Shown here: piece by piece, positions 5,852 through 11,734 of the stretch
How positions within the stretch are numbered: the first letter of the stretch is position 1
How the letters are laid out: each line of letters opens with the position of its first letter
NCBI RefSeq assembly: GCF_910585425.1
Contig: NZ_CAJUCP010000096.1
Location: 1-11,734 of the forward strand
Direction: 5' to 3'
Length of the DNA: 11,734 nt
Source: an uncultured Acetatifactor sp.
GTDB taxonomy: Bacteria; Bacillota; Clostridia; Lachnospirales; Lachnospiraceae
Program-made: the position numbers and the translations under genes
Notes under the pieces: model-generated
Seen by the model: the letters and a program-made list of their open reading frames with translations, nothing else
What the model was told of the DNA's origin: nothing
The model's database searches: none

Positions 5852-7240
5852 ATGGGAAATCGTTTGGTATGGGATGAACGGTATAATATAGGGGTTGAAA
5901 TCATCGACAGGGAGCACAAAAAGCTCTTCGGCATTCTCAATAAGCTGTTCGACTTTGGAAACAGGGCGGAGAAAAGCCACTTTGCCTGCCATGAGGCGAT
6001 AAAGTATTTCAAGGATCACGCTATCCAGCATTTCTCGGACGAGGAAGCCTATATGGATTCCATAGATTACCCGGGGCTTAAGGCCCACAGGCGCATCCAT
6101 AAGGATTTCCGGGAGCGGATGCTCCCTGCCCTTGAAAGCGAGCTGGAGATGACGGGATTCTCCGCCACCTCCATCCACCATTTCCTGGGCGTGTGCGCCG
6201 GCTGGCTGATTGCGCATACCATGATCGAGGATCATATGATTGTAAGCGGCGAGCCCGTCATGCACTGGGAGAACCTGCTGCCGGAGGAGGAACAGGCCAT
6301 GATGGGGCAGACCGTCGCCAGCATTCTACACAGCATGTTCCGGCTGAATCCCCAGTTGATCAGCAATTATTATGCCGGGGAGCAATTCGGCAGAGGCATC
6401 TGCTGTCGGCTGGCCTATAGCGACGGAGAGAAAAAGAGCTGGGAATTCCTCCTGCTTTTCGAGGAGCAGCTTGTCGGCAGCATCATCGGCAATGCCGTAT
6501 CGTCGAAATCGGAAACGACGGACATGATGCTGTCCAATGTGGCCAGTTATGCGGCAACGCAGCTTGTAGAGCGCGTCAGGCGGTATTTTCCGTCACTGAA
6601 GCCTCTTGTTCTGAAGGAGGAACAGATTCTGACCTACGAGCAGTTCTACAGGATGTACGAGGGGCTGAGCCCCCAGTTCAGCTTCCTCTTCGACACAGGC
6701 AAAGGGTACTTCGCTTATTGCATGGCCGCTTCCCACATGCCCCTTTCCGGGGACGGCATCACAGCGGTCGCTAAGGACGCTGTCGCTGCGCTTGAAAGCC
6801 GTCTGCGCCTTGACGATTCCCTGCCGCATCCCGGTCCCGACAGCGCCGTGGAATCCGAAGCAGACCGCCGGAAGATACTGGTAGTGGACGACTCGGACTT
6901 CATGCGCAGGGCCATGCTCGACCTGCTGGGCCGGGATTATGAGGTGCTGACGGCAGATTCCAGCATGTCCGCCATCCGAAGCATCACCCTTGCCCGGCCG
7001 GATCTGGTGCTGCTGGATTACGAGATGCCCGTCTGCAACGGAGGCCAGATGCTGGAGATGATCCGCTCGGAAAAAGAATTCGCGGATATCCCCGTCATCT
7101 TCCTCACCTGTCGGGTGGACAGGGCGAGCGTGGAAAAAGCTATCTCCTTAAAGCCTGAGGGCTATCTGTCCAAATCCCTCTCCGCAGAATCCGTGAAAAG
7201 GGAAATTGACCGGTTCTTTGAGAAGAGAGAGCGGCGGTGA
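5852..7240 (+). CDS. Bacteriohemerythrin / CheX-like / receiver fusion protein
   Basis: 462 residues. ATG at 5852 is chosen because AGGAGG (5841-5846) lies 5 nt upstream and the classic hemerythrin opening (W7, G14, D19, H22) follows. The hemerythrin domain (1-130) has all seven di-iron ligands in place: H22, H60, E64, H79, H83, H122 and D127. It should bind oxygen or a related ligand at a di-iron centre. The middle region (about 150-330) resembles the alpha/beta fold of CheC/CheX phosphatases, but the E-x-x-N catalytic pair is not evident, so this is tentative. The end (341-462) is a receiver domain: D346/D347, phosphoacceptor D389, T419 and K441, where the usual K-P is K-S. There is no DNA-binding or enzymatic output and no transmembrane segment. 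The likely role is a cytoplasmic oxygen/redox-sensing relay to a kinase or motility-type system. No cognate kinase or chemotaxis gene is adjacent. The 3' end overlaps a convergent lipoprotein gene by 101 nt. Confidence 0.9.
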   Translation: MGNRLVWDERYNIGVEIIDREHKKLFGILNKLFDFGNRAEKSHFACHEAIKYFKDHAIQHFSDEEAYMDSIDYPGLKAHRRIHKDFRERMLPALESELEMTGFSATSIHHFLGVCAGWLIAHTMIEDHMIVSGEPVMHWENLLPEEEQAMMGQTVASILHSMFRLNPQLISNYYAGEQFGRGICCRLAYSDGEKKSWEFLLLFEEQLVGSIIGNAVSSKSETTDMMLSNVASYAATQLVERVRRYFPSLKPLVLKEEQILTYEQFYRMYEGLSPQFSFLFDTGKGYFAYCMAASHMPLSGDGITAVAKDAVAALESRLRLDDSLPHPGPDSAVESEADRRKILVVDDSDFMRRAMLDLLGRDYEVLTADSSMSAIRSITLARPDLVLLDYEMPVCNGGQMLEMIRSEKEFADIPVIFLTCRVDRASVEKAISLKPEGYLSKSLSAESVKREIDRFFEKRERR

Positions 7241-8015
7241 TTGCCGTTCCGTTGTGGATATCAATCATATAAATATCACAAGGCGACAGCTCCATATTTT
7301 CGGTGGATAGGCTGTCCGCAAGTTCAGCGGACTTGGTCTTAAGCATTTTTTTGATATCGCCGCCCGCAATTTCTTCTTCGCTTAGGCCATTCAGGTAATT
7401 TTGCATTTCATCTCTGAATGTCAGCAGCGCCTTATCCCGCTCTGCTACTGATACAAGTTTCGGGGCGTTGACAGAATAAGCGACATTCGCCTCAACGAAA
7501 CAGGAAAAACCATATACCGTCTCCCCGTCCTCGTCCAGATAGTCGCAAGGTCTGCTTTGTTTGGAGATCGGCATAGAAAATGTAAGCTCTTCCCCCATAT
7601 GCTCGCAATACAATTCCTGGGACGAAAAGGTTATCGTGGTTGTGAAAAAGGCGTAGTTTTCGTCACTGGGAGATATGGTGCTTATCACATCAGCTACTGC
7701 GGCAAGGAACTCTGTCAATTCATCAGGCGTGGAAGCAAGTGCCGCGTTAAAATCGGCTACGCTCTGCTGTCCATAGCCCTCGGTCTTGTATGCAATCAGC
7801 TTTTCATAGGCAGCAGACGCAGCAGGGGAAACGGTGGGGCTTGAAGCCCCATTTGCTGACGTCACAGGTCGGCTGATGGTGTTGCCGCTCTGCCCGGCAT
7901 CATTGTTTTGTTCCGGCGATGAATTCCGCAAAGCCAAATCACTCTGGCCTGCGCACCCTGTCAGCGCGCTTACCATTAAGAGGGCGGCAAAGATGATGGG
8001 TAAACATTTTTTCAT
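7140..8015 (-). CDS. Lipoprotein of unknown family, 3' end probably altered
   Basis: 291 residues as read. The ATG at 8015 has AAAGGAG 8 nt upstream. The signal peptide ends in lipobox A-L-T-G-C with Cys21, so the product should be an outer-face membrane lipoprotein. A Ser/Asn/Pro-rich stalk (22-66) precedes a folded part (about 68-258) with helical and beta patterns and three Cys (C137, C157, C172). I do not recognise the family. Codons 259-291 are the antisense of the receiver-domain gene ending at 7240. Their product (Arg-rich, ending QALRR) looks like read-through to the first chance stop, so the native C-terminus may be lost. The gene lies downstream of a regulator/kinase pair with a terminator between them (8141-8172), yet its promoter shares a sequence element with the regulator's promoter. 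It is probably a regulated target or accessory sensor of that system. Confidence 0.75.
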   Translation of the reverse strand: MKKCLPIIFAALLMVSALTGCAGQSDLALRNSSPEQNNDAGQSGNTISRPVTSANGASSPTVSPAASAAYEKLIAYKTEGYGQQSVADFNAALASTPDELTEFLAAVADVISTISPSDENYAFFTTTITFSSQELYCEHMGEELTFSMPISKQSRPCDYLDEDGETVYGFSCFVEANVAYSVNAPKLVSVAERDKALLTFRDEMQNYLNGLSEEEIAGGDIKKMLKTKSAELADSLSTENMELSPCDIYMIDIHNGTAITAALSSQRTGQFPFSRILRRGIWTDSPQALRR

Positions 8016-8069
8016 AGTAGAATCTCCTTTCTGTGAACAGCGTTTTTTTACCTTTCCGGGTACAGTTAA

Positions 8070-8102
8070 AGAATACCGCCCTGACTTGAATCTACTTTGA
8101 AT
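8070..8102 (-). promoter_or_regulatory. Lipoprotein promoter with putative regulator-binding site
   Basis: On the minus strand a -10 TATTCT (8070-8075) has no proper -35. In its place is the direct repeat TTGAAT (8086-8091) and TTGAAT (8097-8102, plus-strand reading), spaced 11 bp, one helical turn. This is the usual arrangement of OmpR-family sites. The contained octamer TGAATCTA (8087-8094) recurs at 10281-10288, at the same 11-nt gap from the -10 of the regulator gene. A weak -35 covered by such a site fits an activated promoter. Confidence 0.55.
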
Positions 8103-8140
8103 GGAATATGTTTTTTATGTGGAGAAACGCAGATTTGCGC

Positions 8141-8172
8141 AAAAAAGGCGGCAAGCCAAATGCCCGCCGCCT
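8141..8172 (-). terminator. Intrinsic terminator after the histidine kinase
   Basis: AGGCGGC (8146-8152) and GCCGCCT (8166-8172) form a 7-bp GC-rich stem followed in transcript direction by TTTTTT (8141-8146). It starts 15 nt past the kinase stop codon and separates the regulator/kinase operon from the lipoprotein gene. Confidence 0.9.
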
Positions 8173-8186
8173 GTGAAATATAAGCG

Positions 8187-9590
8187 CTAAAACTGCAGGT
8201 CAACGATAACGCCTTGAACAGTATTAGCAATTTCAATTTTCGCACCATGCAGATCAAGAATCGTTTTCACTATATACAACCCTAATCCTGTGCCGCCAGT
8301 CTGCCTGTTTCTTGACTGGTCTACCCTGTAAAATGGTTCAAACAGTTTGGAAATAGCTTCGTCGGGGATATGTGCGCCCGTATTTTCAATCGTAAGGGTG
8401 GTCGTCTCAGCTTCTTTCCATAACTTTATCAATACCTGATTTCCGGCTCCCGAATACGCCGCCGCATTTCCCAAAAGATTATCCAGCGCTTTTTGGAGCA
8501 GCTGCATATCGCCTGAAATATAAACCTCCGGGGATATGGATCGGCTGATTGTCAAATCCTTTTGCATGAATAAATCTTCAAACGCTGTAATGCGGTCAAT
8601 TATGAGATTGCTGAGATTAAGATTGGTTTTTTTGCAGGTATGACCCGGAGCATCCAATCGGGATATTGTCAAAAGCTCCTGTACCATTTTTCCCAAAGTG
8701 TCCGCAATTTCCAAAGACTGTGCGAGATATGTTTCCCGGTCTTTATAGCGCCCCACTTGATAGAGCATGCCTTGAAGCTGCCCTTTGATAATGGTGATGG
8801 GCGTTTTCAATTCATGGGAAGCTGCCGCAAAAAATTCTACCCGCTGCTTTTCAAGCCGTCTCTCCATGTCAATATCAGCCTGCAGCTTTTGGTTCGCTTC
8901 CTGCAATTCCGAAAGAGCCACCTCCAATTTCCGGGAAAGCGTATTCAGGCTGTCAGATAACACGCCTATTTCATCTGCTCGCCCCACAGGGCAAAAGCCG
9001 CTAAAATCCATATCTGCCATTTGCTTTGAAAGTTTGCTCACTTTTTTGATAGGCGCAGTCATATACCATGAATAGAAAAAGGCGGAAATGACAGAACCTA
9101 ATAATACGACAAGGCAAAGCACCGGGAGCGTCCCTTGTATGGCTTCTTCTGTCTGGGTATGTTTTGCAGGATTCCTTGTCACCAATAATGTATAAATCGA
9201 ATCGCTGTCAGCAAATGAAACGGTGTAGGGTTTTGTTTTTTCTTTCTTTTCATAATCCGTAATCTGCCCACCGACAAGCTGGTCAATATCATGTAAGCTC
9301 ACTTCCTGTCCGTCAGCCTGAAAGAAATGCAGCTCAAATTCATTTTCGTATTGTTCCTCTATCAAGTCAGACTCAGCTTCAAGAAACATATAAGCGTATT
9401 CCTTTTCGGTTCTCGAAAATTCATCCGGCAAAAAGCTAAGCTCCAAATCCACATCTTCTATGTCATACTGATAGTTTTTGGGGGCAGCCTGTAAAATGAA
9501 ACTATATGTTGTAAAACAGCACGCCGCTATCAGCAACAATGTCAGCAAAAAAACTTTAACAGATAATCGGCTTTTCATCTTCCTTATCAA
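8187..9590 (-). CDS. Sensor histidine kinase, VncS/VanS-like
   Basis: 467 residues from a TTG at 9590. ATG at 9578 (residue 5) is an alternative start, but its nearest AAGGA is only 2 nt away. The order is transmembrane helix 1 (about 12-34), an extracytoplasmic sensor of about 119 residues (35-153) rich in Glu/Asp, transmembrane helix 2 (about 154-176), HAMP (about 177-230), coiled coil, DHp with H259 in SHELKTP, N-box N371/N375, G1-type ENTG (401-404), F-box LFEPFYR (417-422) and G2 GGTGLGL (432-438). All parts needed for kinase activity are present. The frame overlaps the response-regulator gene by 35 nt, so the pair is translationally coupled. Relatives with this layout often respond to cell-wall stress or peptides. 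Here the ligand is unknown, and the neighbouring lipoprotein is a candidate partner. Confidence 0.92.
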   Translation of the reverse strand: MIRKMKSRLSVKVFLLTLLLIAACCFTTYSFILQAAPKNYQYDIEDVDLELSFLPDEFSRTEKEYAYMFLEAESDLIEEQYENEFELHFFQADGQEVSLHDIDQLVGGQITDYEKKEKTKPYTVSFADSDSIYTLLVTRNPAKHTQTEEAIQGTLPVLCLVVLLGSVISAFFYSWYMTAPIKKVSKLSKQMADMDFSGFCPVGRADEIGVLSDSLNTLSRKLEVALSELQEANQKLQADIDMERRLEKQRVEFFAAASHELKTPITIIKGQLQGMLYQVGRYKDRETYLAQSLEIADTLGKMVQELLTISRLDAPGHTCKKTNLNLSNLIIDRITAFEDLFMQKDLTISRSISPEVYISGDMQLLQKALDNLLGNAAAYSGAGNQVLIKLWKEAETTTLTIENTGAHIPDEAISKLFEPFYRVDQSRNRQTGGTGLGLYIVKTILDLHGAKIEIANTVQGVIVDLQF

Positions 9591-10245
9591 TTCTGTATCC
9601 CACCCCTCTGATCGTTTCTATGTAATCGGCAGCGCCCAGTTTTTTCCGCAGGTTCTTTATATGCGTGTCAATAATCCGTTCTTCCCCGAAAAACTCATAC
9701 TTCCAAAGCGTCTGCAGCAGGTTCTGCCGCGTCAGGATCCTGCCCTGGTGCGTTATCAGCTCCCGCAGAATCTCAAACTCCCGGGGCGTGAGGTCAATGC
9801 TTTCCCGCCGGGCATATACCCGATATCCCTCTAAATCCAGGGTAAGGTCTTTGTAGGTGATTGTCTGCGGCTCGTCAGACTGTTTTGCAGAGCGGCGCAG
9901 GACAGCGGCAATTTTCCGCAGCAGGACAGGCATGGAGAAGGGCTTTGTAATATAGTCGTCGGCCTGTAGATCCAGCCCTTTGAGTTGATCCGCCTCGCTG
10001 TCCAAGGCGGTCAGCATGATAATGGGTACATCGGACTTTTGCCGGATAACCTCGCAAACGCCGTATCCGTCAATTTTGGGCAGCATGATGTCGAGCAGTA
10101 TCAAATCAAAGCTCTGTTCGGAATACCTCGCAAGGGCTTCCACGCCGTCAGCCGCCAGCACCACACGATATCCGGCTTCCTGTATAAAGTCATGCAGCAA
10201 TGCCTGTATGGATAGATCGTCCTCAACAATTAAAATTTTACTCAT
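9556..10245 (-). CDS. OmpR-family response regulator, VncR-like
   Basis: 229 residues. ATG at 10245 is preceded by AGAGGTG. A longer frame up to 10317 would run through the -10 box and is rejected. The receiver domain (1-118) has D9/D10, phosphoacceptor D52, T79 and the K101-P pair. After a linker the winged-helix DNA-binding domain (about 126-222) shows DLTPREFEIL, the recognition helix region around RIIDTHIKNLRKKL (190-203) and the terminal IRGVGYR motif (212-218). It is the first gene of a two-gene operon with the kinase. Its own promoter carries a palindrome and an octamer shared with the lipoprotein promoter, so autoregulation and control of the lipoprotein are likely. The block of regulator, kinase and lipoprotein is visibly more A+T-rich than the genes on either side, which may mean separate origin. 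Confidence 0.95.
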   Translation of the reverse strand: MSKILIVEDDLSIQALLHDFIQEAGYRVVLAADGVEALARYSEQSFDLILLDIMLPKIDGYGVCEVIRQKSDVPIIMLTALDSEADQLKGLDLQADDYITKPFSMPVLLRKIAAVLRRSAKQSDEPQTITYKDLTLDLEGYRVYARRESIDLTPREFEILRELITHQGRILTRQNLLQTLWKYEFFGEERIIDTHIKNLRKKLGAADYIETIRGVGYRIDKEDEKPIIC

Positions 10246-10263
10246 AGCACACCTCTGACTGTA

Positions 10264-10305
10264 ATTATAACAGAGTAATATGAATCTATTGTGTAGATTT
10301 GAAAT
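10264..10305 (-). promoter_or_regulatory. Promoter and operator of the regulator/kinase operon
   Basis: On the minus strand a perfect -10 TATAAT (10264-10269) lacks a recognisable -35. The -35 zone instead holds the palindrome AATCTA-TTGTG-TAGATT (10283-10299) and the octamer TGAATCTA (10281-10288), which leaves an 11-nt gap to the -10, exactly as in the lipoprotein promoter. The start would fall about 12 nt upstream of the ribosome binding site and start codon. Confidence 0.65.
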
Positions 10306-10315
10306 TTTTTCGTGC

Positions 10316-10357
10316 AAAAAAGGCGGTACAGCCCTTGTAACCGGGGCGATACCGCCT
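10316..10357 (-). terminator. Intrinsic terminator after the esterase gene
   Basis: AGGCGGT (10321-10327) and ACCGCCT (10351-10357) form a 7-bp stem followed on the minus strand by TTTTTT. It closes the esterase/glycosidase operon and insulates the regulator promoter downstream. Its outer stem resembles that of the terminator at 8141-8172. Confidence 0.88.
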
Positions 10358-10401
10358 GATCTGAAACGACTTGCCTTTCACCGAAAACCCAGCCTCCGCC
10401 C

Positions 10402-11247
10402 TCAGCAGAAGAAAATCTGCAGGGCGTGGTACAGATGAAGCTGCCATGCCTTCATATCATGGACTCCTCCAGGGATGGTGTAGAAGTCGTAGTTCTTCCC
10501 CCTGACAAGCTGAGGGCAGGCCTGCTCCGCCTTCTCCATGATTTCCTTATGCTCCGGGTAGGCAATGTCCTTGTCCCCGTTGCAGCAGAACAGGTAATCC
10601 AGCTTCAGCCCCCTGGCCTCTCCCTCCGACAGGGTCTTCCTGATGCGCTCCACCTCAAGATCCCGCTCGCCCTGGGGGCCGCAGCAGCCGGAGAAAGGCC
10701 CGTACCAGGAGAACAGGTCGAAATTATTGTAAAAAGCAGCCCGGTAAGTGGTCATAGAACCCAGGGACAGCCCTGCGAACGCCCGGTGGCTCCGGGTCTT
10801 CACCAGATTTTCCTCACTGACATCGCCCTCTGTCCAGGTGGAGAAAGCGCTCTCCACGGCGGGAATCAAGTCCCGGCGCAGCTCATACCGGAAATGCTCC
10901 GTGATGTCCATGTCCTTGTCCGCCTCCTCGCCCCGGTAATAGGTGGGAGTGACGATGATGCAGGGCTCGCAGATCTTCTTCGCCATCATATTGTCAAGGA
11001 TGGTCACGGTATCCGGGTAGTCCCTGAACCACCAGTCCTGATTCACCCCGCCTCCGTGGAGGAGGTACAGCACATTGTACTTCCGGCTTTCATCGTAGCC
11101 GCAGGGAAGGTACACCCAGGCTTCCTTGTGCATGGGATGGCCGGCGTCCCCCTCATAGGTCTGTGTGTCATAGGAAAACTTCCTGACCTCTCCCCGCTTT
11201 TCATTTTCCGCCGTCATTTCGGCTGGCATTTCATAAATATATTCCAT
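10402..11247 (-). CDS. CE1-like esterase (esterase D/feruloyl esterase family), cytoplasmic
   Basis: 281 residues. ATG at 11247 has AAAGGA 10 nt upstream. The frame extends 99 codons further, but that part overlaps the coding sequence of the upstream gene and looks non-protein-like. The alpha/beta-hydrolase landmarks of the PF00756 family are clear: strand YNVLYLLHGGG (57-67, oxyanion region), IIVTPTYY (97-104), nucleophile elbow G-L-S161-L-G, acid candidate D225 or D227 in NGDKD, and catalytic H263 in GGVHDMKAW. There is no signal peptide, so it would act inside the cell on imported esterified oligosaccharides. The family includes feruloyl and acetyl esterases that strip side groups from arabinoxylan. 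The neighbour upstream, a glycosidase with a CBM6-like end, supports that role. The exact substrate is inference. Confidence 0.88.
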   Translation of the reverse strand: MEYIYEMPAEMTAENEKRGEVRKFSYDTQTYEGDAGHPMHKEAWVYLPCGYDESRKYNVLYLLHGGGVNQDWWFRDYPDTVTILDNMMAKKICEPCIIVTPTYYRGEEADKDMDITEHFRYELRRDLIPAVESAFSTWTEGDVSEENLVKTRSHRAFAGLSLGSMTTYRAAFYNNFDLFSWYGPFSGCCGPQGERDLEVERIRKTLSEGEARGLKLDYLFCCNGDKDIAYPEHKEIMEKAEQACPQLVRGKNYDFYTIPGGVHDMKAWQLHLYHALQIFFC

Positions 11248-11305
11248 TCTGATACATCCTTTCTTCCCCTCGGGATTTACGTCTGCTCCAGGTCTACGGT
11301 TTCCG

Positions 11306-11345
11306 CCCCGGAGCCTTACAATCTGCAGCTCCTCCGGCTCCGGGG
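11306..11345 (-). repeat. Intercistronic GC-rich hairpin in the glycosidase-esterase operon
   Basis: CCCCGGAGCC (11306-11315) and GGCTCCGGGG (11336-11345) are perfect 10-bp inverted repeats with a 20-nt loop, lying in the 109-nt gap between the glycosidase stop and the esterase start. No T run follows, so it should stabilise or process the mRNA, or mildly lower downstream expression, rather than terminate. Confidence 0.7.
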
Positions 11346-11356
11346 GCGTTGTCATA

Positions 11357-11734
11357 TCACAGCAGGGCGAAGGACAGCAGGCTGGCTTTCCCCCGTCCTC
11401 TGTAGGTAAAATACAGCGCCTGTACCCCGTCCGGCATTTCGATGTCCGCCTCATAGTCCTCCCACACATTGGTGTACACCACCGGAATCCGGGCCAGGAC
11501 TTCCCCGTCCCACTTCGTCCGCACCTCAAAAGTGCCGTCCGCATAGCCGCGCACCGTGATGCGGATCTTCGTCACGCCCCGCATGTCAAAGTATTTGAAT
11601 CCCGCCGTGGCCGAATCCGTGATATTGGCGATGTACCCGGGTTCCTCGTCCCCGTCCCTGCCGTCCTGCATCACCCTGGGCTGCTTGTCGCCGCCCACAT
11701 GGCCCGTGGGCTCATCCGTGAACAGGCGGCACAC
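11357..11734 (-). CDS. Glycoside hydrolase C-terminal part (GH43-type with CBM6-like module), partial
   Basis: Only the last 125 codons lie in the window; the gene enters from the right edge and no start is visible. The segment begins in a region with Gly/Asp/Gln turns. From about the segment's residue 35 it shows a jelly-roll carbohydrate-binding pattern: YIAN(I)TD, AGFKYFD, GVTKIRITVRG, G-x-F-E-V, then a conserved Trp, and a final GVQALYFTYRG-G-ASLLSF strand. This matches the CBM6-like C-terminus found on many intracellular GH43 beta-xylosidases/arabinofuranosidases of gut Clostridia. The catalytic domain is not seen, so the enzyme class is an inference from this tail and from the esterase next door. 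Confidence 0.7.
   Translation of the reverse strand: MCRLFTDEPTGHVGGDKQPRVMQDGRDGDEEPGYIANITDSATAGFKYFDMRGVTKIRITVRGYADGTFEVRTKWDGEVLARIPVVYTNVWEDYEADIEMPDGVQALYFTYRGRGKASLLSFALL

Noticed and set aside
10426..11409. Plus-strand open frame of 327 codons
   Set aside because: It lies antisense to the esterase with its intact catalytic motifs, and no start signal or domain is visible. It is a shadow frame.
11248..11544. N-terminal extension of the esterase by 99 codons
   Set aside because: It overlaps the coding end of the glycosidase in another frame and includes the hairpin region. ATG at 11247 has a ribosome binding site and fits the family length.

Overview
The window looks like a piece of a gut-type Clostridia chromosome, most likely Lachnospiraceae. 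This is an inference from the moderately high GC, the strong AGGAGG ribosome binding sites, the consensus sigma-A promoters, the BspA-type leucine-rich lipoprotein, the VncRS-like two-component system and the GH43/CE1-type xylan enzymes. Nothing in the sequence names a species. No transposase, integrase, phage gene or CRISPR array was seen.

Layout. Positions 1-209 hold two tRNA genes on the minus strand, Asp (cut by the window edge) and Met, driven by a perfect TTGACA-17-TATAAT promoter at 311-339. From 472 to 4933 four minus-strand genes encode envelope proteins. In transcription order these are a lipoprotein with leucine-rich (BspA/LRR_5) repeats, a FecR-domain lipoprotein, a zinc-ribbon single-pass membrane protein, and a zinc-ribbon membrane protein with MORN-like repeats. 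Positions 4934-5530 carry no convincing protein gene. They do contain a strong plus-strand promoter followed about 50 nt later by a GC-rich hairpin and T run, which is a candidate small RNA. A tRNA-Glu gene with its own promoter follows on the minus strand (5531-5652).

On the plus strand, 5852-7240 encodes an unusual fusion: bacteriohemerythrin, then a CheX-like middle region, then a response-regulator receiver domain. It runs head-on into the 3' end of a minus-strand lipoprotein gene (7140-8015). The last 33 codons of that lipoprotein gene are simply the antisense of the receiver domain, which suggests a recombination junction near 7240. Upstream of the lipoprotein lies an OmpR-family regulator/histidine kinase pair (RR 9556-10245, HK 8187-9590). 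The lipoprotein and regulator promoters share the element TGAATCTA at exactly the same distance (11 nt) from their -10 boxes. The regulator therefore probably controls both itself and the lipoprotein, making a three-gene sensing module.

The right end (10402-11734, minus strand) carries a CE1-like esterase and the C-terminal end of a glycoside hydrolase with a CBM6-like module. Together they look like part of an arabinoxylan-degradation locus ending in a clear terminator at 10316-10357.
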